The notes under the pieces were generated by a model. That model was not told the origin of the DNA. It worked only from the letters and a program-made list of their open reading frames with translations, and searched no databases. From Runella sp. MFBS21 (lineage in GTDB: Bacteria; Bacteroidota; Bacteroidia; Cytophagales; Spirosomataceae): DNA of 64,000 bases. Each line of letters begins with the position of its first letter. Within the stretch, counting starts at the first letter, position 1. Below, piece by piece: positions 51,624 through 59,323 of the stretch. The position numbers were made by a program, and so were the translations under genes. The stretch is from assembly GCF_029433105.1 (NCBI RefSeq), contig NZ_JARNTW010000019.1, forward strand, positions 62,001 to 126,000, read 5' to 3'.

Positions 51624-52457
51624 ATGCATTGTTATTTCAACGGCTCTATTATGCCTGTAGAACAGGCTTCTGTCAAAATAAACGACCTTGCGTTGCTTCG
51701 CGGTTATGGCTTGTTTGATTATTTCCGAACCTACAATGGTGTTCCTTTCCAATGGAATTGGTATTGGGCGCGCTTTCAGCGCTCCGCAGAAGTGCTTCGG
51801 TTACCTCTTCCACTGAATCAGAATCAAGCAGCCGATATTTTGAATGAGTTGTACACGCTCGCGGGTCAAGCTGATATTGCCTATCGGTTTGTACTGACCG
51901 GCGGCTACTCTCCCGATAGCGTGAGCGTGGTTGAACCCAATCTGCTTATTATTGCCGAAAATCTCCCTAAAGACAACCCTGAAGGGCGTGTACGGGGTAT
52001 CAAAGTGCTTCCGTTTGAATTTGTGAGAGATTTGCCTGAACTCAAAAGCACCAATTATCTGCATATGATACGCCTTGCCTCAGAGATGAAATCGCAAGGC
52101 GCGGCAGATTTGCTATACCACAAAAACGGAGAAGTAAGTGAGCTTACTAGAAGCAATTTTTTTATTTTTAAAGGAGATACACTCATTACACCCGACCAAA
52201 ATATCTTGCATGGTATCACAAGACGAGTGGTGTTGGAATTGGCCGAAAAAACATTTAAAGTAGAAGTCCGTCCGCTCTTGGTCGAAGAGTTGGCAGAAGC
52301 TGATGAAGCTTTTACCACGAGTACCACCAAATGGGTAATGCCCGTAGTGCAGATTGGAAGGCAAATCGTAGGCGATGGCAAACCCGGTCCAAGAACTTTA
52401 GCTTTGCTCGATGAGTTTGAAAAATTAGTAACTGAATACGAAGCTGTCAAAGCTTAA
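51624..52457 (+). CDS. Class IV PLP aminotransferase / aminodeoxychorismate-lyase-like
   Basis: Fold-type IV PLP enzyme of 277 residues. The N-terminus has GYGLFDYFRTYNG, the catalytic Lys lies in PELKSTNYL, the cofactor-contact region is GEVSELTRSNFF with the Glu of the ring-nitrogen contact, and TSTTKWVMPV closes the site. Members include D-amino-acid transaminase, branched-chain transaminase and ADC lyase; the motifs here do not decide between them. It is followed by methionine aminopeptidase (43 nt) and a DUF985 cupin. Confidence 0.85.
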   Translation: MHCYFNGSIMPVEQASVKINDLALLRGYGLFDYFRTYNGVPFQWNWYWARFQRSAEVLRLPLPLNQNQAADILNELYTLAGQADIAYRFVLTGGYSPDSVSVVEPNLLIIAENLPKDNPEGRVRGIKVLPFEFVRDLPELKSTNYLHMIRLASEMKSQGAADLLYHKNGEVSELTRSNFFIFKGDTLITPDQNILHGITRRVVLELAEKTFKVEVRPLLVEELAEADEAFTTSTTKWVMPVVQIGRQIVGDGKPGPRTLALLDEFEKLVTEYEAVKA

Positions 52458-52500
52458 ATCTTACACCCATTTTTTCATTTGATTTTAAATCCCACAACCT

Positions 52501-53265
52501 ATGTCAATCTCTAGCCCTTCCGAACTTATCGGTATGCAAAGAATCAGCGAAGCGGTAGCAATTACGCTCAAAAAAATGCGCGAATATGCCCAACCCGGTA
52601 TGACGGCTCAAGAGCTAGATGAATATGGCGGTAGTATTTTACAAGAATTCGGAGCCAAATCTGCCCCAAAACTTACGTACGGGTTTCCGGGATGGACTTG
52701 TATTTGTCTCAACAATGAAGTAGCGCATGGTATCCCTTCCCCAAAAAAGATATTGAAAGAAGGCGACCTCGTCAATATTGATGTATCAGCCGAATTAGAC
52801 GGGTTTTGGGCCGACAATGGAGGCTCTTTTGTATTAGGAAAAGATATTCATCAACACCGCTCTCTGGTAGATGCTTCAAAGCAAATCTTGCGCAAGGCCA
52901 TCAACAATATCAGAGGAGGAGTAAAAATCGCCGATATTGGAAAACTCATCGAAACCGAAGCAAAAAAATCAGGTCTTCGGGTAATTAAAAATTTGGTGGG
53001 ACATGGCGTAGGACGTAGCTTACACGAAGCCCCGCGAGAAATCCCTTGCTACTACGACCGCCTCAACCTTGATCGTTTTAAGAAAAACTCTACGGTGGCT
53101 ATTGAGACTTTTATTTCTACCAAAGCGTCTTTTGCTCATCAATCCAACGACGGCTGGACCTTTGTCACTACGGATGGCAGTTTTGTGGCGCAGCATGAGC
53201 ATACCATCATGGTCACCGATGGCAAACCTCTTATCTTAACAGAAAGCAACGAGATTTGGAATTAA
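52501..53265 (+). CDS. map: Type I methionine aminopeptidase
   Basis: Metalloprotease of 254 residues that removes the initiator Met from nascent proteins. The five metal ligands are recognisable: Asp in NIDVSAELDGF and Asp in WADNG, His in GHGVGRSLHEAP, Glu in AIETFIS and Glu in QHEHTIMVTD. No N-terminal SH3 or zinc-finger extension is present. The substrate His of IPSPKK-preceding NNEVAHG is conserved. The annotated start ATG 52501 fits family length. Confidence 0.93.
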   Translation: MSISSPSELIGMQRISEAVAITLKKMREYAQPGMTAQELDEYGGSILQEFGAKSAPKLTYGFPGWTCICLNNEVAHGIPSPKKILKEGDLVNIDVSAELDGFWADNGGSFVLGKDIHQHRSLVDASKQILRKAINNIRGGVKIADIGKLIETEAKKSGLRVIKNLVGHGVGRSLHEAPREIPCYYDRLNLDRFKKNSTVAIETFISTKASFAHQSNDGWTFVTTDGSFVAQHEHTIMVTDGKPLILTESNEIWN

Positions 53266-53267
53266 GT

Positions 53268-53777
53268 ATGAAATCTGCACATTATTGGGTACAAAAGTAT
53301 CAGATGCAACCTCATCCCGAAGGAGGGTATTTTGTAGAAACGTATCGGTCGGCGGAGAGCATTTCTCACGCTGGGCTTCCTTCTCGTTTTGGTGGAAATC
53401 GTAGTTTTAGTACTGGTATTTATTTTTTATTAGAAAACCATCATTTTTCGGCTTTTCACCGCATTCAAGCCGATGAAATGTGGCATTTTTATGCAGGGCA
53501 GCCTCTTTCTGTATATGTGATACACCCGGATGGCGTTTTAGAAACAATCAAATTAGGTGCTAACCCTGACCAAGGAGAGGTATTTCAGGCAGTAGTACCT
53601 GCCGGAACTTGGTTTGGTTCAAAACCCAGCCCCGATAGCGAATATTCTTTAGTGGGCTGCACAGTAGCACCAGGTTTTGACTTTGAGGATTTCGAAATGG
53701 CTACCCGACAGGAGTTATTAACAACTTATCCACAACACGCCGAAATCATCAGGCTATTAACGCACGATACCAACTAA
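53268..53777 (+). CDS. Cupin-fold DUF985 protein
   Basis: Small cupin of 169 residues in the DUF985 family. It has the typical HPEGGYFVETYRS start, then STGIYFLLENHHFSAFHRI, ADEMWHFYAGQPLSVY with conserved metal-type His residues, and VVPAGTWFGSKP and VGCTVAPGFDFEDFE at the end. Its biochemical role is unsettled in most bacteria. ATG 53268 follows the methionine aminopeptidase stop by 2 nt, so the two are translationally linked; TTG 53256 is less likely. Confidence 0.88.
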   Translation: MKSAHYWVQKYQMQPHPEGGYFVETYRSAESISHAGLPSRFGGNRSFSTGIYFLLENHHFSAFHRIQADEMWHFYAGQPLSVYVIHPDGVLETIKLGANPDQGEVFQAVVPAGTWFGSKPSPDSEYSLVGCTVAPGFDFEDFEMATRQELLTTYPQHAEIIRLLTHDTN

Positions 53778-53828
53778 ACCTGAGAAGAACGCAACAACTA
53801 ACACATAAGACGCACCCGATGGAAACAT

Positions 53829-53890
53829 AAAAAACCTTCCATTTAGATTTGAGAGTTGGTAGCTACTCAAACACAAACAGAAGGTTTTTT
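53829..53890. terminator. Two-tier terminator after DUF985 gene
   Basis: Outer arms AAAAAACCTTC (53829-53839) and GAAGGTTTTTT (53880-53890) enclose an inner stem TTTGAG/CTCAAA (53848-53853 with 53866-53871). The U-run on both strands suits the converging class V aminotransferase as well. Confidence 0.75.
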
Positions 53891-53928
53891 AAGCATCATC
53901 TAAAATCAGGATGACTCACATCTGAAGA

Positions 53929-55014
53929 TTAATCATCTATTTTTTTCAGTACTTGAATAAGTGTCTCGACTTGTTCTAAAGATACAGCAGGGAAGTTGGC
54001 AATTCGGATTTGGGTATCTTTGTAAGGCCCATAGCCACTCCCTACTATCATGTTTGATTTTTTGATTTCAGCAATTACCTCTCCCGAAGGCAGTTTGGTG
54101 TTAGCTACAATAACGGTGCGCGAACGGTGTCTTTCTTCTACTACCGAAGGGGTAAAGTTTTGACTTGTTTCTACAAATTTATTGAGCAGCTTATACTTTT
54201 CTTCCGTTTGTTTACGCACTGTATCCACTCCTATGTTATTCAAGTCTTCGGCTATTTTTCCAAGCAAATAAATTCCTATTACATTGGGAGTAGCGGGGGT
54301 TTCGAAGTTTTTGAAATTTTTCCACAACATAGGGAGTGTATTATGCCCTCCAATCGTCAAATCTTCGTGCTTTTGGAGTTTTTCGGCCTTGGCTAAGCAG
54401 CGCTCATTTACAATCCAAACGCCCAAACCAGCAGGAAGACCAAAGGCTTTTTGTACGGAGAAAAAGGCCGTATCTACTACGCTAAAATCCAAATCAGGAT
54501 AGGGTGCCGACGACACCATGTCAACCGCGATGATTTTTTTGGAATTGCTACGCTTTAATTTGTGAATGTCAGGCTCCCGCATCTGCACGCCCGAACTTGT
54601 TTCATTGTGAGTTACACAAATCACCTCGGCATATTCGGGTACTTCTACTTCGGCATAGTCAAATCCTTCCCCAAAAAGCTTTTCTTGTTTGTGAGCGTAT
54701 TTTTTTAGGGAAACAGCATATTCAAAAAACTTCTTCGAAAAAGACCCATTCACCAAGTGAAAGCTCTCATGCTCTACGCAATTTAAAACCACTCGTTCCC
54801 AGATTTCTGACGCTGAGCCTGTAAACAAAATAGCGTGCGATTCGTGGATATTCATCAAAGTACGCAGCTGCTCTACCGTAAACCTATAAATGTCTCTGAA
54901 CTTCTGACTACGGTGCGAAATAGACCCGAGTTGTTGTGCCACGGCATCCTGCAAATGTTTCTCAAAAGTAGGATACATCTCAGCCGGTCCGGCCGTAAAA
55001 TAGACTTGTTTCAT
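53929..55014 (-). CDS. Class V aminotransferase, phosphoserine-aminotransferase-like
   Basis: PLP enzyme of 361 residues. The start MKQVYFTAGPAEMYP is characteristic, and the PLP Lys lies in FSVQKAFGLPAGLGV. Further contacts are SISHRS, CVTHNETSSG, VDMVSSAP and the C-terminal RIANFP. This is closest to phosphoserine aminotransferase-type enzymes (SerC-like) or alanine-glyoxylate relatives, and serine biosynthesis is the default guess. A -7 element at 55060-55067 overlaps the longer reading frame start (55062), so ATG 55014 is used. Confidence 0.82.
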   Translation of the reverse strand: MKQVYFTAGPAEMYPTFEKHLQDAVAQQLGSISHRSQKFRDIYRFTVEQLRTLMNIHESHAILFTGSASEIWERVVLNCVEHESFHLVNGSFSKKFFEYAVSLKKYAHKQEKLFGEGFDYAEVEVPEYAEVICVTHNETSSGVQMREPDIHKLKRSNSKKIIAVDMVSSAPYPDLDFSVVDTAFFSVQKAFGLPAGLGVWIVNERCLAKAEKLQKHEDLTIGGHNTLPMLWKNFKNFETPATPNVIGIYLLGKIAEDLNNIGVDTVRKQTEEKYKLLNKFVETSQNFTPSVVEERHRSRTVIVANTKLPSGEVIAEIKKSNMIVGSGYGPYKDTQIRIANFPAVSLEQVETLIQVLKKIDD

Positions 55015-55059
55015 CTGATTTGTTGCCCCTAACCTATAAGGCCATTTGGTTTGAGGGGG

Positions 55060-55067
55060 CAAAATTA
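55060..55067 (-). promoter_or_regulatory. Putative -7 element for class V aminotransferase
   Basis: TAATTTTG on the minus strand, exact match to TAnnTTTG, 46 nt before ATG 55014. Confidence 0.45.
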
Positions 55068-55193
55068 AGCTAAAAAGCTAGTTTTTAGCTAGTAAGCTTT
55101 CGTTAAATCTTGAGCACCGATAGCTAACAACCTTGAAAATCAAAGGCTTATCGTATCATTATTGAGGCACGATTTTATTAAAAACTCCTTTTC

Positions 55194-55874
55194 TCAACTA
55201 CTTTTTGTGCTTATTTTGACAACTGCGACCTTTTTGGTGAGGTTTTCAAAAAACTTGCACAAATGAGTCAAATCGCATTTATCGCATTGCGGACTACGCG
55301 CCAAGCACACATATCTGCCATGCAAAATAAGCCAATGATGCGCCAATGGAATCACTGAATCAGGAATATACTTCACCAATTCTTTTTCGACCGCTAAGGG
55401 AGTTGTGGCGGTTTTAGATACCAAACCCAATCGGTGAGATACCCGAAACACGTGCGTATCTACCGCCATAGCAGGTTGATTGTAGATGACCGACGCAATT
55501 ACATTGGCGGTTTTGCGCCCTACTCCTGGCATTTGTTGAAGTTCTTCTATTGTACTAGGCACCTCCCCTCCAAACTGCCCTAGGAGCATCCTTGCCATCC
55601 CCACAAGGTGTTTGGCTTTATTGTTGGGGTATGAAATAGAACGTATATACTGGAATACCTCCTCCGCTGTGCTATCGGCCAGCGCCTGCGGGTCGGGATA
55701 GCGCTCAAACAGAGCAGGAGTCACCATATTAACGCGTTTATCGGTACACTGTGCCGACAAAATCACCGCCACCAACAATTCGTAAGGATTGGTATAATGA
55801 AGTTCTGTTTCAGCTTCGGGAAATTTTTGGGAGAAATGTTCAATCAGGCGACGGTAACGTTCTTTTTTCTGCAT
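55194..55874 (-). CDS. nth: Endonuclease III (DNA glycosylase/AP lyase)
   Basis: Base-excision-repair enzyme of 226 residues acting on oxidised pyrimidines. The helix-hairpin-helix LQQMPGVGRKTANV includes the catalytic Lys, and the Asp of AVDTHVFRVSHRLG is the partner. The [4Fe-4S] site is C-x6-C-x2-C-x5-C (CLARSPQCDKCDLTHLC). ATG 55874 is preferred over TTG 55883. Neighbours are unrelated. Confidence 0.93.
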   Translation of the reverse strand: MQKKERYRRLIEHFSQKFPEAETELHYTNPYELLVAVILSAQCTDKRVNMVTPALFERYPDPQALADSTAEEVFQYIRSISYPNNKAKHLVGMARMLLGQFGGEVPSTIEELQQMPGVGRKTANVIASVIYNQPAMAVDTHVFRVSHRLGLVSKTATTPLAVEKELVKYIPDSVIPLAHHWLILHGRYVCLARSPQCDKCDLTHLCKFFENLTKKVAVVKISTKSS

Positions 55875-55994
55875 GGAAGTCAATACTTTTTAGGTATCAA
55901 AGATACTTTCTTTCAAGCAAAAGCAAGCAGCGGAGCAAAACGAATTTATTTACTCCGCCTTCTTTATATGCCCCCCAATCGCAAAACCGCTCGT

Positions 55995-56330
55995 TTATAT
56001 TTTTACCCAATAAACAGTTTTGGATAAAAGCCCTTTGTAAGCCACAATTTTCAGTTTGTTGCCTTCTACATATACTTCACAGCGAGCCGTTATATCTTTC
56101 TGTGGATTATAGACAGTGCCTCTCCAGCATCCTTCCAAAAACTTTACATCCTTCAATACTATTCTTTTTTGAGGGTCTACTCCTACAAAACCCGTAGCTG
56201 TTTTGGTCACCACAATAGTCACCCCCTCCTCTTCGGTTTTATAGGTTCCAGCTAGATTATCGTGCGGAGGATATATCATCATCCCGCCTTTTAAACATAG
56301 CCAGAGACCTAAGATTGCCATTACTTTCAT
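55995..56330 (-). CDS. DUF2147-like secreted protein
   Basis: Small protein of 111 residues with a signal-like N-terminus (MKVMAILGLWLCLKGGMMI). The mature part has DNLAGTYKTEEEG, FLEGCWRGTVYNPQ, and a CEVYVEGNKLKIVAYKG end, which resembles DUF2147 proteins: small beta-rich secreted proteins of unknown function. It follows the flavin oxidase gene by 12 nt in the same direction and may be co-transcribed. Confidence 0.65.
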   Translation of the reverse strand: MKVMAILGLWLCLKGGMMIYPPHDNLAGTYKTEEEGVTIVVTKTATGFVGVDPQKRIVLKDVKFLEGCWRGTVYNPQKDITARCEVYVEGNKLKIVAYKGLLSKTVYWVKI

Positions 56331-56342
56331 GTTTTGATTCGT

Positions 56343-58484
56343 TTAGATTTTAGGATAACTATGCCATTCATAAAAAAGCCCATCAGGGTCACGTTTGGCT
56401 CTGATTTCTTGTACTTTTTTCAAGTGGTTTTCTGATAAAAAAGGCGCTGTACGTTTGTGAAGTCCTTCATCAGCGAGCTGAATTCCGGTAGACAAGTGTG
56501 CCATACGGCGCATCATATTGGCCGCCCAATCGCCATATAGGGGAGAGTCTTCGGCATTGATCCAATTGGCATAAAGTGCCAAATACACCTTATCTTCATT
56601 GGAATAAGCCATGTCAGTAGCCAAGCTACCGGGGTGCCAATTGAGCCACAAAAAATGGGAAGGAGCGGGCGGAAGCGAATCAGCGATTTCTCTGACAAAT
56701 GGCAGGAGGTCTTCGATAGAGGCATGAGTCCACATATTGTCTACGCCCCAATGTCTATCCTCTGGATAATGAGTCATAGCTGTCTTGTATAACGCGTCTA
56801 TACCCGGATCGAAAGCAGGGGTTGCGATAATAGCCTTGTGTTTGATAGGACTATTTTTCATGAAAGCCATCGCTTCTTCAAACTCATCTTTGGTATCGGC
56901 AAAAATAGGCGCCAATGCTTCAATGCCCGGGCCTAAGACATGGAGCATATTGCGGCTCATAATCATCTGAAACTCTACCGCTTTCGGAATACCAGGACCT
57001 ACATCATAAGCCCAACGATACACATCTTCTAGGTGTTTAAGGTGAAAATCGTGGGCAATAATGGCTCGATAAGGAGGTAAAGGGTACAATTTGAGATGAA
57101 AACAAATTACCACCCCAAAAAAACCGGGTCCCGCCCCGCGCGCCGCCCAAAACAAATCAGAGTGCTGAGTAGTATTGGCGTGTACCAATTCGCCTTCGGC
57201 CGTAATGACATCAATGCCAATTACACTTTGACATGCAATCCCCAATTTTCGCCCATTCCAACCATACCCTCCCTGCAATAAATACCCTCCTATGCATACC
57301 CCTTTGCAATGCCCCGCCGGAAAAAACAAGTTATGTTTGTACAACTCTAGCATCAAAATACTTCCTCCTACTCCTGGCCCTGCTTTGGCCGTCATAGCAT
57401 CAGGGTTGATTTCGTAATGATTGAAGTTTTTCATCAAAATTAAAATGCTATTGTCACGCAAGTGGTTGGCACTAAAACTATGCCCTCCCGAACATACCGT
57501 GATTTTTTTACCAATAGCTTTGGCATATTTGAGGGTCGCTATGATATCTTCGATGGTCTTAGGTTCCACTACCGCATCAGGACGCCGTTTGGGGTCGGTT
57601 TTGTTAAACAACGTTCCTAATACTAGCCTATCAAAGTGTTGGTCTGTTGACTGGGTTAACGTTCCTGACAACTGTAAACTAGGGCTTTGAGTACCAAATT
57701 CCTTATAAAGTTGAGGAAGAAAAGCCGCGAGATGATTCATTTCTTCCGAACAATGTCTCAATAAATCAGGCGCAAAATTTTTGGGCAAACTACGTAACTT
57801 ACGAATAAATTCAGTTGCCAAATCCGCCAAAAAACCTTGCCGACGAATACTCACATAGGCTCCTCCTACCCAAAAACGCGAGCGCATTTCGCAGCCTCCT
57901 TCTACCGCTCGCACTTGATGTACCAAATATCCATAATCCACAGGCAAAGAAGCATGACCAAGCCTAGCACAGATATAAACCGCCTTCTCAGGATGATTGA
58001 TGGCATCAAACGAAAAGCCAAAATCAACAGGAGATTTGAATTGGATAGCAGCTTCAAGCAGCTCTTCGCCGATGTATTCTTTAATAATCGAATTGCGCCC
58101 TATATAGGCTACATTGGGCTGGTTGTCTTCCCAGTGAGCACTTACGTGGGCTTTCGGATGCCATAGTTTGTATCGATTATCTTGCGAACTATGCCACCCA
58201 AACCACCAATCCCACATAGCAGGACTTACACCCGGCATATAGGTATGCACCGCTACGTGAATACTGCCATCGGGATATTGGACATAGGCATTCTCAAATC
58301 CTGTATAACCTTCTCCTTCAAGATAGCAGGCCTCCGAAAACGTGGGTAAACTAGGGGGTGCCACAGGAGAGATAGAGAGCGCATTTTGTACGGATGCGGC
58401 GAGAGTTTGAATCTCCTCATGAAAGTATTTGGCATGTACTTCGGTATAGTCAAGGGTCTGATAGCCAATATATTCTTTTCCCAT
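56343..58484 (-). CDS. PhlG-like hydrolase domain fused to BBE-type FAD oxidase
   Basis: Two-domain enzyme of 713 residues. About 1-270 resembles 2,4-diacetylphloroglucinol hydrolase PhlG, a zinc C-C bond hydrolase: HTYMPGVSPAMWDWWFGWH, LWHPKAHVSAHW, YLVHQVRAVEGG and LLRHCSEEMNHLAAFLP. From about 290 it is a FAD-linked oxidase of the berberine-bridge type. GGHSFSANHL carries a His and GHCKGVCIGG a Cys in the places used for bicovalent FAD attachment, and DPDGLFYEWHSYP is at the C-terminus. Such a fusion could oxidise and cleave an aromatic polyketide or similar ring compound. No signal peptide is seen. A Crp/Fnr regulator lies upstream and a DUF2147-like gene downstream. Confidence 0.8.
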   Translation of the reverse strand: MGKEYIGYQTLDYTEVHAKYFHEEIQTLAASVQNALSISPVAPPSLPTFSEACYLEGEGYTGFENAYVQYPDGSIHVAVHTYMPGVSPAMWDWWFGWHSSQDNRYKLWHPKAHVSAHWEDNQPNVAYIGRNSIIKEYIGEELLEAAIQFKSPVDFGFSFDAINHPEKAVYICARLGHASLPVDYGYLVHQVRAVEGGCEMRSRFWVGGAYVSIRRQGFLADLATEFIRKLRSLPKNFAPDLLRHCSEEMNHLAAFLPQLYKEFGTQSPSLQLSGTLTQSTDQHFDRLVLGTLFNKTDPKRRPDAVVEPKTIEDIIATLKYAKAIGKKITVCSGGHSFSANHLRDNSILILMKNFNHYEINPDAMTAKAGPGVGGSILMLELYKHNLFFPAGHCKGVCIGGYLLQGGYGWNGRKLGIACQSVIGIDVITAEGELVHANTTQHSDLFWAARGAGPGFFGVVICFHLKLYPLPPYRAIIAHDFHLKHLEDVYRWAYDVGPGIPKAVEFQMIMSRNMLHVLGPGIEALAPIFADTKDEFEEAMAFMKNSPIKHKAIIATPAFDPGIDALYKTAMTHYPEDRHWGVDNMWTHASIEDLLPFVREIADSLPPAPSHFLWLNWHPGSLATDMAYSNEDKVYLALYANWINAEDSPLYGDWAANMMRRMAHLSTGIQLADEGLHKRTAPFLSENHLKKVQEIRAKRDPDGLFYEWHSYPKI

Positions 58485-58523
58485 TTCTTGAATTTTTTAG
58501 GTATTATTTCCAAAATCTTGCCA

Positions 58524-58531
58524 CAAAACTA
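58524..58531 (-). promoter_or_regulatory. Putative -7 element for PhlG/FAD oxidase gene
   Basis: TAGTTTTG on the minus strand matches TAnnTTTG, 40 nt before ATG 58484. It lies between the regulator and the oxidase. Confidence 0.45.
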
Positions 58532-58580
58532 CGGCGACGCATCTGAAACTACCCTTGAATTAATTCAAGAAATACATCCT

Positions 58581-59159
58581 TTACTTGCGGTGCTTGAGCT
58601 TGCTGAGCCACTCAGGAGAGATACCCATAAACTCGGCAATAAATCGCGAAGGAACCCGCTGAATAACAACCGGAAGTTGACCAATCAGATAGTGGTAAAG
58701 CTGCTCAGAAGTATAAGCTATAAGTTTGAGTTTGAGGTCATTTTCTTCCTGTAATGCCTTAGTAACCATAGAATGATAAAACTTGAAAAGAGCTATATCA
58801 TCAGACATCACTATTTGTAAGTCTTTTTTACATAACACCAATACTTTAGCCCCACTAATGGCTCTTAGTTCGCAGCGCGTAGGCAATTCTGAAAAAAAAC
58901 TATCGACACAACTCATAAAAGGGTGTAAGTTGTCTAAGTAAAAGTTTATTGTTTTTTCTATTTCGTTTTCTTCATCCACATATCGGCACACAAACCCACC
59001 CTCCAATACCAAAAAAATTTTATCACATATTTCGCCCGGTTTTACTAACAAATGCTGGCTTTTTATTTCTTGAAATTTGATAAATCCTAACAGCTTCCTT
59101 ACAGAATCTGACGAAACATTGGCCTTGACAAGCTCTTGTAAAAGAAGATGAGGCAACAT
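58581..59159 (-). CDS. Crp/Fnr-family transcriptional regulator
   Basis: Regulator of 192 residues with a cNMP-binding-type barrel (about 20-130: HLLVKPGEICDKIFLVLEGG, RCELRAISGAKVLVL) and a long dimer helix. A compact helix-turn-helix lies at the C-terminus (SRFIAEFMGISPEWLSKLKHR). The barrel's phosphate-binding cassette lacks the RxS signature, so cAMP binding is doubtful, as usual for Bacteroidota members. It sits 97 nt before the PhlG/flavin oxidase gene in the same direction and is its most likely regulator. Confidence 0.87.
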   Translation of the reverse strand: MLPHLLLQELVKANVSSDSVRKLLGFIKFQEIKSQHLLVKPGEICDKIFLVLEGGFVCRYVDEENEIEKTINFYLDNLHPFMSCVDSFFSELPTRCELRAISGAKVLVLCKKDLQIVMSDDIALFKFYHSMVTKALQEENDLKLKLIAYTSEQLYHYLIGQLPVVIQRVPSRFIAEFMGISPEWLSKLKHRK

Positions 59160-59290
59160 AATGGTATATTTAAATAGCTCTAAAAATACAGGTTCTTATT
59201 TCTGACGTTTTTTCTATAAAAGTATCATAAACCTATCCTATCACCATAATCCCGCAATATGGGGGATTTAAGGGTTGTACAAGTTTTGCC

Positions 59291-59298
59291 TATCTTTG
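59291..59298 (+). promoter_or_regulatory. Putative -7 element for DPP IV-like gene
   Basis: TATCTTTG is an exact TAnnTTTG match, 25 nt before ATG 59324. Confidence 0.45.
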
Positions 59299-59323
59299 TG
59301 TTTTATCCTTCATCTATTCATCA

